Of a stretch of 64,000 bases of DNA, positions 1 to 9,930 are shown in pieces. Origin of the DNA: Oreocharis arfaki (lineage: Eukaryota; Chordata; Aves; Passeriformes; Paramythiidae). How positions within the stretch are numbered: the first letter of the stretch is position 1; every line of letters starts with the position of its first letter. Under the pieces are notes generated by a model that had not been told where the DNA came from, searched no databases, and saw only the letters and a program-made list of their open reading frames with translations. The stretch lies in assembly GCA_013398015.1 (NCBI GenBank), contig VZRR01007906.1, forward strand, positions 1 to 64,000, in the 5' to 3' direction. Made by a program: the position numbers and the translations under genes.

Positions 1-240
1 CCCCCCCCCAAGCACCAAAACTTCAAGGCCCTGCTTTCTTTCTTAAAAGTACTTTAAAGGAGAATTTGTTTGTATTTTTTATTTACATTTTATATTTTTG
101 TACATATTGTTAGGAGGTCCGCCATTTTTAAGTGATCTCGGATTGACCAAAAGGGGGGCTTTGAAGTGTATATCTCTCTTGTTACCTATCTCTGACTTTA
201 CTTGTGGTGTGACCAGGCCCAAACCATTATCTCAAAGGAG

Positions 241-246
241 AATAAA
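241..246 (+). terminator. PTMA: Possible internal poly(A) signal in the PTMA 3' UTR
   Basis: A second AATAAA lies 262 bases before the main signal. As I remember it, the human UTR has a run of A without the T here, so this could be a lineage-specific signal giving a shorter UTR. The A-rich stretch just after it (260-300) could equally cause internal priming in cDNA libraries. Confidence 0.35.
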
Positions 247-502
247 ACAAAACCTTGTAAAAAAAAAAATTAAAAAAAGACAAAAACGCAAAAAAAAAAA
301 TTTACAATCTTATTCTGAGCATTCCAGTAACTTTTTTTGTGTATGTACTTTAGCTGTACCATAGATCGTGGTTTGTATGAGGTGGCAAGGCCAAAGATAA
401 AAAGGTTTTCTTTTTTTTTTTCTGTCTATGAAGTTGCTGTTTATTTTTATTTTTCTTTTTTTTTGGCCTGTTTGATGTATGTGTGAAACAATGTTGTCCA
501 AC

Positions 503-508
503 AATAAA
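503..508 (+). terminator. PTMA: PTMA main poly(A) signal AATAAA
   Basis: Canonical AATAAA sits about 30 bases before the expected cleavage point near 535-541. A T-rich then pyrimidine-rich tract (565-640) follows. The position matches the end of the human mRNA as I remember it. Confidence 0.88.
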
Positions 509-540
509 CCGGAATTTTATTTTGCTGAGTTGTCCTAACA

Positions 541-2600
541 AGGCTGCCTCCCAACTGCTGCTTTTTGTTTTAGTTTTCATTTGTTTTGGTTTTTTATTTC
601 TTTCTTCCCTTCTTTCTCTCCTTTCTTTCTTTGCTTTGGACTTGGGCTGGGACAAGAGAGAGAGGGGGTGCAGGGTGTTGATCGGGAGGGTCTGGGGGTT
701 GTGCTGTCCCCCTGCTGCTGGCGGGGATAGGGGAGGCGGAGTCTTTCCCTGGCTGTATTCCTGTGGAGAGCTGCACCGGCATCCCCAGCATGGTCTCTGC
801 ATGATCCCGCATGCTCTGGCTGCCCTTAGCAAGTGGTGGGGATGGGTTAGACTGGGAAACTATCAGGGATATGGACAGTGAATGGTGGGGGGCCGGGGTA
901 TGGGCTGCTCAGCGGTTCTCCCGTCTCTGCAGCCAAATTTGTTGGGGATTTTTGGGCTTCTGTAGCGGGGATGAGAAACCCATCCCCAAAATCCTTCCTT
1001 GCAGTGTCTGCTGCAGGACTCGACCCCTGGTTCGGGGGTGGGGAGAGCTCAGGCCGTGTAAATGCCTTCCCTCCCTTGGGGCTTGTTAAAGCGTTGGTGG
1101 CAGTGGGGCAGGAGCCATTGTCAGCAGGGATTGGAGTCAGCCAGAACTGGTCCTGGGGGGCTGCTCCAGCCTGCAGTGGTCACCCAGCAACTTCTGGGGT
1201 GCCAAGCTTAAGGTTTGGTGGTGGGACCCTGGGGAGACAGGCTCAGATTTGTCTGTGTGCTCTAACAAACAAAAAAATGCTGTAACTTAGCCTAAGCCTC
1301 TGCTGCTTTGCTCCTAACCTTCCTCCGACTTGTTTTTCCTCCTTCCTCCAGGGCGTTGGAGCTTGGAAAAGCTCCGCCAGCTCTGCCAGGTGTGTGGAGT
1401 TCGTTTGCAAGAACCTGCTTTGTATCTGCTCCTAAACCCTCACCCCAGCTCCGGGGAGTCCCTTTTCCCCACTGATCCAGGCTGTGCCAAAGCCTCGCCA
1501 GATGGTCTCGTTTCCTCCTCTCACACTGCACTCCCAGCAGTCAGTGTTCAGATGCTGGGAGATGATTCCTATTTTACTTTTTTTTTTTAAAAAAAGAGAG
1601 GAACCAATGTGCATTTAATGCACTGGCTGCGAGGGTCACAGTCCCTCCTCATCCCCCGAAGCAGCCAGGTCACTTACTCTGTACTTACACCGGTGGCAAA
1701 TAAGCTCAAAATCTGGCTTCTTGTCCTTAATTATCTAACTAATCGTGGTGCTGGCTGATAGCTTATCAGCTTTACTGCATCAATTTGCAGGCCCTCTCCA
1801 GCCCTGCCTGGGTGATGGGAGCTCATGGCAGGGCTGGAGGCAGTGCTAGGTTTGGTTATCCCGTGCTCCCATGGGATGTGACATCATGGGAGCGGCAAAT
1901 GGTGCTGATGAGTGTCACCGTGCTGCCGGGTGGGGCTTTGTCGCGCAGTGCTGGGAGTCGAATCCATGTCCTCGTGGCCTCACCGCGGCTGCCCCATGCC
2001 TGGCTCCTGCATCATGATGGGATGGGTGCCAGCGGTGCAAGATTCAAGCTGGTACTTGTAGATTTGCAAGGCAAATTATTCAAATAAGCTTCTGCAGCTG
2101 CCTAGACAAGAGCTGGCTCCAGGTGTCCCTGAAATGTGGGGACCCTGCACACACAAAGCTGGTGTGAGGGCCCAGGGGGTGGAGATCTTGGGGGAGCAGT
2201 GGCCTTACTGTCCCCATTGCAGAGAAGGACTTGTCTGCCCTGCAGCCCCCCAAAACCTGGCGGTCTTGGGTCATAGGGACCATTTTGGTGTGGGGTGAAA
2301 CTGGAGGCTGCTCCCAGGTGGGCATACTGATGATGGGTAGGGCATGGAGCAGCCAGGGCTGTGTGGGCAGGTCAGAGGGACCCCCAGCCCTACAGCTCCT
2401 GGTCTGCACCCGGCTGCTGTGAACCCCTGCAGCCACTGGTGATGGAGAGGGCAAACCCCACGTGCCCCGGTGTTTCTGCACCCCATCTCTACCCTCTCAT
2501 GGCTTGGTCCCAGTGCCTCTGGCTGCCCCTGCCAGCCCGTGACCCCGGGGTGCTCTGCTGGGGGTGAGGGCACAGCTCAGTGCATGGACCCTCGCAGGGA
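541..2600. other. Intergenic, downstream of PTMA
   Basis: No gene recognised. The stretch opens with a polypyrimidine tract (565-640). A G-rich segment (664-698) with five runs of three or more G follows about 160 bases after the PTMA poly(A) signal, a plausible pause or termination element. The rest is moderately GC-rich unique DNA. Open frames on both strands are short, overlap each other and show no family signature. Confidence 0.6.
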
Positions 2601-2611
2601 TCCCACCCCAG

Positions 2612-2908
2612 CCAATCCCCACGTGGCAGCTCAGCCAACCGGCCAATCCCGTGCTGCCACCTGGCTTGTGCTGCCTCCACCAATCACAGCCAAGCAACAC
2701 CCTGGTCTGACCAATCATGTGCTGCCACCTAGCACTTCCCCACAGCCAACCACGTGCTGCCACTTGTCTCAGCTGCAGCCTCACCCCTTGCAGCAGCAGC
2801 CCACCAATCACAGTGCGAGGGAGACCATGCTGAGCCAATCAGAAGCTGCTGCCTGCCAGTGGTCCCAGCCAATCAGGGGCAGCCACACCCTGCCCGGAGC
2901 TATAAAGG
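2612..2908 (+). promoter_or_regulatory. CCAAT-box array ending in a TATA box (candidate promoter)
   Basis: Eight boxes lie on the same strand. CCAAT is at 2612, 2643, 2680, 2711, 2804, 2835 and 2869, and CCAAC is at 2746. Most spacings are 31-37 bases, about three helical turns, and one is 58. TATAAAGG follows at 2901-2908. This puts the predicted start near 2930, with the TATA box near -30 and the last CCAAT near -61, the classical geometry for NF-Y plus TATA. E-boxes CACGTG occur at 2619-2624 and 2751-2756. The units share pieces such as GTGCTGCCACCT, so the array looks like a decayed tandem repeat. No known gene starts here, so the transcribed product is unknown. Confidence 0.55.
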
Positions 2909-2929
2909 CCCTTCAGTGCTGAGGCTGTC

Positions 2930-3915
2930 CCAGTATTTTGGGTTATCCCTGGGTGGGGGAGCTGTGGTCCTTTGGAAGGTGGTTGCTTTGGAAAAGGCTC
3001 CCACTCGCACGGTCCCAGAGGGATGCAGGTGGAACATGGTGTTTTTTTGGTGCCCAATGCCGCAGGGGCCATCTGAGTGAATCCAAAATGCTACAGGGAT
3101 TTCTCACATGGATAATGTCTTGGGACAGGGACCATGAGCAGCAGGTCCTCCCAGCAGGAGAGAGTTTGCAGGAGTCATGCCAGCCAAAGGCACCTGTGAA
3201 GATCTTGGAGATGGTCTCCCTGAGAAGCTGGCCTTGTCCCACCTGCCTCGGGCGTGCAGGAGATGATCCCAGCCCTGCCTGGAGGCTAGAGCCGGGCTCT
3301 GTGGGGGCAGATGCCACAGGATGGAAGGTAAAGAGCACACAGCCATCATGGGCCTTCAGGCATGGAGTGGTGCTGGGGCCCTCACCCAGAGCTGTGTCAC
3401 AGGTCACACGTTCAGCTGTGACATGCGGAGCAAAACTGCCAGTGCTGCCCTGTGCCTGCAGACACCGCACGTCATGAGGGATCCAAATCCCACTTGGACT
3501 GCTGATCACACTGGTCCTGGAGACCACGGAGGCAAGCGGATGAAGCTGTTCTGAGGTCTGCTGGCTGGCTGCTGACCTCTGAAGATGGGTGAGGTAGATT
3601 CCACATGAACCATCAGGGGAGCCTCGTGTGCACCTGGAGGGACTCGGGCTGTGCTGATGTGCTCTGGTGGCCACTAAGACCAAGGGCAGCCCTTCCTGAG
3701 CACTCTGCTGTGTCTGGACCTCAGCTGAAGCCACCTGTGTGCAGCTCAACACCCAGGCGGACTGAGAGCAACTCCCACGTGGTTGGCCTGATGCGCATCA
3801 CTCCAATGGAGCCGTCCTGCTGGAGGTCACAGCCAGCAGAACCAGTGGGGCTGAGCCTATGCCCTGTGGTCAACTGGACTGAGCCTGGGCCAGCACAGCT
3901 GCCTCCAGTCCTGAC
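2930..3915. other. Unassigned DNA downstream of the CCAAT/TATA promoter
   Basis: No recognised gene. Open frames of 179 codons (+) from 2938 and 269 codons (-) over 2943-3752 overlap and show no domain, repeat or codon signature I know. Any RNA started near 2930 would run through here, so a noncoding transcript is possible. Confidence 0.4.
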
Positions 3916-4065
3916 CTGCCTGTAGTGGGTTAGGACCTGTTTCATCAGCTTAAAGTTTTTCTGCCCCAGCTGTAGCTTTTGGTTAGCCTCATCTAAAACT
4001 TCTTGTTGCCTCTTGACAACCTTCATGAAATTTAGAGCACCTTGGGGGCTCAGTGGAGAACCTGC
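3916..4065 (-). other. Exon-like coiled-coil reading frame, unidentified
   Basis: On the minus strand a 150-base segment is open and in phase 0 between an acceptor-like CCCCACAG and a donor-like CAG|GTCAGG. It encodes 50 residues with a heptad-like, Lys/Gln/Glu-rich stretch containing VVKRQQEVLDEANQKLQLGQ and continuing KNFKLMKQVL. A second acceptor-like site (CTTGCTTGCAG before 4088) also keeps the frame open. The segment is visibly richer in A than its GC-rich surroundings. I do not recognise the family. It could be one exon of an unannotated minus-strand gene, a gene fragment or pseudogene, or chance. No partner exon was found. Confidence 0.28.
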
Positions 4066-4088
4066 CTGTGGGGAATGCAGGGCTTGGA

Positions 4089-5880
4089 CTGCAAGCAAGA
4101 CACAGGCTGGGGTTGGTTACTGATGCAGTTTGTGTCTGGGCAAATAATTGGCATCTACTTAAGAGACTGATGAGTGAAACTGCCTCCCAGGTGTGATTCC
4201 TCAAGATCACAAACACAGAAGCAATTTTGAGTGGTTGCTGTTGAAAATAGACACGAAGAGCTGTTCCTGTGGTGGAGCAATTGCCACCTGGCTCAGGATG
4301 CAAGGTGTCCCATTGGAACAGACCCCTCAGGAGTGGGCTGTGGAAGCCCAGCGTCTTGGCCAGTCTTGGCTCAACCCAACAAAGATGTGCCTCCTAAATG
4401 GCTCAGGAATGTTTGTGTACTTGCCTCAAGAGCTGCCTGGTGTGGGCAGGAAAGCCCAGGCCAGGCTGAAGAGCAGATATGGGACATCTTGTGCCTGTCT
4501 CATTTCTGGCTGCTGCGTCCCCACAGCCTGCCCCCTGCAGTGAGCTGGGGCAGCTCTGCCCCTGGGCCCTGACTTGGCAGTCGGAGAGACCTTGCCATCC
4601 CCAGCCCAGTGGAGGTCTTTGAGCTCTGAAACCCAGCTGGATGTTTACCCCCACTGCCAGGTCTTCTTGGGCCTCCACCCCAATCCTTTCCCCCTTTGGG
4701 GTGGAAGCCTTGGAGAGGGAGCAGAGCTGGGGTGCCTGGGGCTCCTCCTGTGCAGACCCTGTGAATCCTCCCTCCTTCCCTCTGCCCATGGCTGCTACAT
4801 CTTGTCTGGCTGAGCTGCTCCTCTCCAAAGGGCAGGAGAACAGAAGAAAGGGCTGAGGGGGACCCTCAGTTTTGCAAACCCCAGTGAGGGCTGTGGCTCC
4901 TGTTCGTGGCTGACTGGAGCCCCAGAGGGAGGGGTGGTGGGCAACCAGGGGTTGGTGGGCTCAGAGGCCACTCCACAGGGCTGTGCTATATGTGAGCCAG
5001 GAAGGGACCTGGGAGAAAGCGTCAAGTGCTGTCCTTCCGAGCAGATGTGGGCCTGGAGAGGATCCTGCATTCCTTTTGTAAGAAAGCACAGCGCAAGGGG
5101 AACATCTGGGGGTTGAGAAAGCGCAACCTGATTTGCCCTTGGAGAATCCAGAGGGGTGGGATCTTTACATGTGTCCTTTCCTACCCAGGAGAGAGGCCTG
5201 AAGGCGAGGGGCTCTGCCTGGGTGTTGGGTGGGGATCTGTGTCCTCCGGCTCGCTCTGTCCTGTGCTCTGTGGGCATCTCCCTGGGTTCTTCTCCTTTGC
5301 TGCAGGCAGTGCAGGCTCCTGGCCCTGCTCCCTGAGGGAGCTGGGAAGCAGCACCCCTCTGTCAGGGCTCAGGGCAGGAGGTGTGAGGGGGGCTGCAGCT
5401 TGTGCCCAAAGCTGGAGACCCCAGTGCTCAGTGGGCACATGACCCACGGGTCACGTTGAGGAGGACAATGACCCATAGCAAGTACAAGGCACTGTACAAG
5501 CCAGGGCACTGCCAGACTCTGGATCCACAGGCAGAGAAGGGCTGTGGCTCTAAAGAGCGTGTCTGGAGTGGCAGTGAGTGTGGGCTGGACAGCCTGCACT
5601 GGGCTGTCTCTGCCACCAAGTGAGGCCCTGAGGGCACTTGAGGGGTCAGAGCAGCTGCTGTGGGGTGCAGCTCCTGCAAGGGTGGGCCGGTGCAGGGTGC
5701 AGAGCCAGTTTTGGTTAAACCAAACTCCACCAATTGCAGGGGCTGGCTGGTTTCCTGTCTTGGGGCTAATCCCTGTTATCCCTGCTTCCAACCTGAGGAT
5801 GTGCTGCTTCTCTGAGGACATCCCCAGCCTAAAGCTCCATCCCTGGCATGGACTGTGGGACAAGGCTGCAGCTCTGGAGC
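4089..5880. other. Intergenic, nothing recognised
   Basis: Unique GC-rich DNA. Open frames up to about 160 codons lie on both strands, overlapping and lacking known motifs. No repeats, RNA genes or strong promoter motifs were seen. Confidence 0.5.
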
Positions 5881-6570
5881 AGCGTCCCGGGAAGTGAGCA
5901 GCAGGCAGGAAGCGGGACTGTGGGACTCTGCCGTGGGAAGGGATGAACATGGGACACCTGTCCCCAACAGGCACTGGAGCTGGTGCTCCCTGCACCCCGT
6001 GCAGCTCCGTGGGATGGCCATGGGCACCCTCAAGAGCTGACAGGCCCCCAGCAAAGCCCGGGGACTGTGTTTGGCCGTGGGGAGCCCCACCGGGCTGTTT
6101 GCTGCGGCCTTGGGCTCGAGGGACTTGTGCATCCCCAGCTTGGCAGGAACGCGGTCGGAAGAGGGATGAAGGCAGGCGTGAGGCACGGAGGTGTCAGTGC
6201 CTGTGGAGACGCCGGGACAGCTCATCCCAGCTCCGGGCTGGCACAAGGAACAGCATGTCCAGCCCAGCGCAAGGGCCGCTCCTCTCCTTGGGCACAGCTG
6301 GTGGCACGTCCCATCCCGGGTGACCCGCCAGCCCTCCTGGTGTGAGGCCGGCCCCAGCTGGCTCTCGGTGGCTCCCGCGGGGCCCCGGCCGAGGCGGTGA
6401 CCACAAGCAGCGTCCTGCCCGGCCGGCCACCCGCGCTGCGCAGCGCAGGCAGCAGCGCTGTCTTGCAGCACCATCTAGTGCTGCGGGATGGGGAAGCCCC
6501 GCGCTCCCCCCGAGAGCCGTGGCAGCGCCCTGGGGACAGGCCGTGGCTGTCCTGGGTCGTGCTGCCAAGG
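5881..6570. other. CpG-rich block
   Basis: Composition becomes high in C+G with frequent CpG compared with the flanks, densest around 6100-6540. A CTCF-like site sits within it at 6466-6484. No splice-framed coding exon was found. It may be a regulatory element or an unannotated promoter. Confidence 0.4.
6466..6484 (-). promoter_or_regulatory. CTCF-like motif
   Basis: The minus strand reads CAGCACTAGATGGTGCTG, close to the CTCF core CCASYAGRKGGCRS with one clear mismatch (T for C after the GG). It lies in a CpG-rich block between two genes, a usual setting. It is a motif match only. Confidence 0.4.
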
Positions 6571-7680
6571 CCAACCTGCCAGGAGAGCCAAGCCAGGCTG
6601 GTGGTGATGGGGATGAACAGGCGGCACAGCGTGGCTGCTGGCCCGGGGCAGCCGGAACTACCTCCCCCGTGCTCCTGCTCTGTGCCAGGGAATTTCCTGC
6701 AAGGATTCCGGGAAACATCAAGGGGCGCAGACATTCCCAGTTCCTGAGCCAAGTGTATCTGGCCTCAGCTGCCGGTTTTGCCACCTCCTCCCATGGAAAT
6801 TGGGCCTCTGCCCTCTCTTTGGAACACTTGCTTCTCTATCGGCCAGGTGGCTCGAGCTCTGTCAGTCCCTCGCCCTCGTAACATCACTCGTGGTTTCCTT
6901 CTGATCCTGGGGCCCATCTTCCATACCTGGTGAGAGCATGATCCCTTCCCACAACTTGTCACTGTTCCCCTTTTGCACATTCAGGGCAATGTCAGACCTT
7001 TCTGCCCTGCCTTTGGGGACACCAGGACACCAGCACTGTTACTCTGTCCTCCCATCCCCTTGCTCTGTGTCCCCTACTTGTCCCCTCTCAGCTTGTCACC
7101 CCTTCTGAGTGTCTGCCACTCTCCGCACCCTGCCTGGCACTGAGGTGCTGGGAGAGCAGGCAGGGCTCTGGTGTGGCGAGGGTGGTGCAGGAAAGACTTT
7201 GGCACAGAGCTGGATGCCGTAAGAATGGAATGCTCTTCCAAGGGGGCCGTGGTGATGGCTGGCGCCTCTCTAGGAGTACTGCTGTGGATGAGGATGTCAG
7301 ACCTGCAACGAGGTGAGGCAGCTGCTGAGCCCCTGCAGGGATTGCACCCAGGTCCTGAATCACTGCGGGGCTGGTGACCAGAGGCTCCCTAGGGCAGGAG
7401 GAATTGGGCACCTTGGACTGAAAAAGGGTGCTCTGAATCCTGTCTTTGCTCCAGCTGCCCTCCTCCTGTCCTCAGGGAGAGATGGAACTGTGCCCAAATC
7501 ACCTGGCAGCGAAATCCCTGTGTCCAAGTGGCTGAATGCCTGCCTGAGGCTCTGCCTGCTCTGATTTGGCAATCCGGGGGGTGGAATCTGTGCCCCCAAA
7601 AAGGCGCAGAGGGACTCAAACCTTCCCGGGCTTCCTGTCTCCTCCCAGTGCTGCTGAACTGGATGGCATTGGGTGAGGTG
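6571..7680. other. Intergenic, nothing recognised
   Basis: Unique sequence without recognisable coding exons, repeats or RNA genes. Short overlapping open frames only. Confidence 0.5.
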
Positions 7681-8100
7681 GGACGAGATGTTGCTGGCCC
7701 CGAAGGCTGCCCGCTGCCACCGCGCCCTGCCCGCCGCCTGCCCGTGCCGCCCGCACCTGCGGGAAGGTAAGAGTAGCAAAGCAGACACCGAACATAACGT
7801 GGCCCTGGGCTGTTCGTGCGCCTTTTGTGCGGCAGCAACTTTCATGAATCAGCTCATTAAGCACATTAGGACGGCTCTGCCGCCCCGCCTGAGCCTTATC
7901 GGGCGGGGCAGATCTGGGGCACGCGCCAGCGGGAGCCCCGGTGGCTTTGCCAGGCGGGCGGGCAGCTGAGGGCTCCCACAGCCGCCGGGGGAGGTGACAG
8001 CCTGGAGGGGTGCTGGCGATGGTCGCTGAGAGCCTGGTGCTTGCCGCGGAGAGGAAGAGCCGGCCCTGTTCCCCTCACGCTCATGGCGGCACGCCGGGAA
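7681..8100. other. CpG-rich block with donor-like site and a mixed motif cluster
   Basis: GC- and CpG-rich. A strong 5' splice-site match, GAAG|GTAAGAG, has its GT at 7767-7768. It is followed by an AT-richer insert (about 7840-7870) carrying TTCATGAATCAGCTCATTAA, which includes AP-1/Maf-like and homeobox-like cores. Then come two GC boxes in inverted orientation, GCCCCGCC at 7882-7889 and GGCGGGGC at 7902-7909. Together this resembles a promoter or enhancer with a possible first exon reading right. No product is recognised. Confidence 0.35.
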
Positions 8101-8990
8101 GAGTCTCACACCCCCAGTGCAGGGTCCCGCTCCACAGCCAGCCCTGCAGCCCATTGCGGGGTGGTTCCATTGCCATAAGCCGTGCTTCAGGGAGCATTAT
8201 GGTGTGATGGACCCCAAAACCATGCAGAGAGCTCCCCTGAAGCCAAAAGGATGTTGTGCATCACCCTTCTTCCTCGCTGTCTCGCTGCTGTGCAATAGCC
8301 CAGCTTGGAGGGCTCCCAGGCCAAGACATGGCTAGAGGGCAGTGAGGATGGAGCTTCACCCCAAATCTCTCTGTGCCAGACCCCCAAGCTGTGCACAGCT
8401 CTCTACACTTCCCGATGTGCCTCTGTGGCCCCTGACTGCGTGCCAGGCTCTGCAGGGCCGCCCTGCTCTCACCACCAGGTTTCCAAGGCTGCCAGGGCAG
8501 CTCACAGCCCTCCCGAGATGGGGGACGAGTCCCCTGTGGCGACTTCCCAGCTGCCAGGGAGCACCCACTTCTCACCCCCAAACTTTGCACGGAGAGTGGC
8601 ATAAGGCTGCCCTCAGGTTGCAGCCAGAACCACCGCAGGGACATGGGTGGTTGGTGACATGTGCACACCTGACCTCCTGCTCCACTCTCGTGCTTTCCAG
8701 CCCCACTTTTCTCTTCACTGGCACCTTTGCTGTCCCATGCAAGGGAGCCAAGATCTCAATGGGCCATGCGACATGCCCGTGTCTCCTGTCCCTTCTCCCA
8801 AGGATCCCAAACCGCGGCAGCCCCACAGGGAAGGGGACCCACAGCTGCCCGGGCCAAGAACGGGCTCCTGCTCTGAGCACCGCGGGGCCCTTGGCCTGGG
8901 TTTTGGGTGGTGGCTGCTCAGACCTCAGTGCCACGCCTGCCCTACCCTCCCGCGGCCCCGCCGTTTGCTCCTCCTGTCCTTCAGGGAGGT
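8101..8990. other. Intergenic, nothing recognised
   Basis: GC-rich unique DNA. The longest frame (234 codons, +, from 8342) is crossed by other frames and has no known domain. No repeat was recognised. Confidence 0.45.
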
Positions 8991-9345
8991 TGATCCCGGC
9001 ACTGGGGTGGTTCTGGGAGAGGCTGGTCCGGGACGGGAGCGGGTGAGCCGCTCCCGGCTATTTCCCACGGAGCCACTGGAGGGCGGCAGTGACCCGCCGC
9101 AAGCGGGGCCGCCAGCTCCGACTGGGCGAACCGGGCCAGCCCCGGCAGGGAGGGCGCGGGGGGGAGGGAAGGGGCTCCGGAGGCCCCCCCGGGCCGTCTC
9201 AGGACCCGCGTACCTCCAGGGCCCTCTCTCAGGGTTGCTCACCCGGCGGGAGCCTCAGCCACGCGTGTCGGTGGCCACTGAAGCCCCGCGGAGCCTCCAG
9301 CGTGAGGGCCCCGCAGGGAGCGCGTCCCGCAGGTGCCAGGGAGGT
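8991..9345. other. CpG-island-like block
   Basis: Dense CpG and long C/G runs, ending about 30 bases before a CR1 fragment. A strong CTCF-like site lies at 9073-9089. It could be an unannotated promoter or insulator. No coding exon was identified. Confidence 0.4.
9073..9089 (+). promoter_or_regulatory. CTCF-like motif
   Basis: CCACTGGAGGGCGGCAG fits the CTCF core CCASYAGRKGGCRS except for G in place of A at the sixth position. It is the best CTCF-type match I noticed in the window. Confidence 0.5.
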
Positions 9346-9377
9346 TGAGTGGGTGTGGGAATTCACAGCTTGTTTCG

Positions 9378-9930
9378 CAGAATGATGTGGGTTGGAAAGG
9401 ACCTTTAAAGGTTACTTAGTCCAACCCCCCTGCCATGAGCAGGGACATCTCCAACCAGGTCAGGTGCTGACTCACTGATCTGACCTCCTCTGGGCAACCT
9501 GTTCCAGTGTTTCGCCACCCTCACCCTAAAAAATTCCTTCCTTATATCTAGTCTAAATTGACCCTCCTTGAGTTTAAAGCCATCACCCCTTGTCCTATAG
9601 CTATGGGCCCTACTAAAAAGTCTGTTCCCATCTCTTATAGGCCCCTTCACGTACTGGAATGCTGCAAAAAGTTCTCTCTGGAGCCTTCTCCAGGCTGAAC
9701 AACCACAGCTGTCTCTGCCTGTCTTCACTGGCGAGCCGACCCTTCCCTCTGATCATTTTTGTGGCCTTCTCTGGACCCAATCCATCAGGTCTGTGTCTTT
9801 CCTGTACTGACATCCCAGGGCTGGATGCAGCACTCCAGGTAGGATTTCATGAGAGTGGGGTAGAGGGGGAGAATCATCTCCCTTGACCTGCTGGCTGTGC
9901 TGCTTTGGATGCAGCCCAAGATATGATTGG
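9378..9930 (-). mobile_element. CR1 LINE, 5'-truncated, minus orientation
   Basis: Read on the minus strand this is the end of a chicken-repeat-1 element: the last part of ORF2 (reverse transcriptase) and the short 3' UTR. Recognisable pieces include EKATKMIRG, LFSLEKAPERTF, FRLDIRKEFF and KHWNRLPR, matching the usual CR1 C-terminus, interrupted by frame damage. On the plus strand it opens with the standard 3'-end complement GGGTTGGAAAGGACCTTTAA at 9390. It is an old, inactive copy. The upper boundary is approximate. Confidence 0.9.

Larger units (their letters stand above)
1..540 (+). other. PTMA: PTMA 3' UTR, distal part
   Basis: This matches my memory of the distal 3' UTR of prothymosin alpha mRNA nearly along its whole length. 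Recognisable pieces include ATTTTTGTACATATTGTTAG, CTGACTTTACTTGTGGTGTG, CATTCCAGTAACTTTTTTTG, and the closing GAAACAATGTTGTCCAACAA followed by AATAAA. The coding exons (a very acidic nuclear protein with roles in chromatin and cell survival) lie left of the window. PTMA has many processed pseudogenes in mammals. This copy is more likely the real gene because no A-tail follows the cleavage region and it sits next to PDE6D in the human-like order and orientation. Long U- and A-rich runs are typical of this UTR. The short ORFs inside it are not coding. Confidence 0.9.

Noticed and set aside
1..540. PTMA segment as a processed pseudogene
   Set aside because: No poly(A) tract after the cleavage region, no target-site repeat seen, and it sits in the human-like order PTMA-PDE6D-COPS7B, so the real gene is the better reading.
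98..881. Small frames rich in Lys or Phe near the left end
   Set aside because: They lie in the A/T-rich PTMA 3' UTR and its downstream pyrimidine tract. This is composition only.
2943..3752. 269-codon minus-strand open frame
   Set aside because: GC-rich region with several overlapping long frames on both strands, no domain or repeat pattern, Pro/Ser/Ala/His-rich composition expected by chance.
5369..6784. Open frames of 179-232 codons on both strands
   Set aside because: All overlap each other in CpG-rich DNA where stop codons are rare. None shows splice-framed conservation or known motifs.
8342..9348. 234- and 233-codon plus-strand frames
   Set aside because: Two different frames over the same GC-rich bases, no recognisable family. 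CpG-island composition explains their openness.
9405..9813. 107- and 66-codon minus-strand frames as host genes
   Set aside because: They are the C-terminal reverse-transcriptase remnant of a CR1 LINE, broken by frameshifts.
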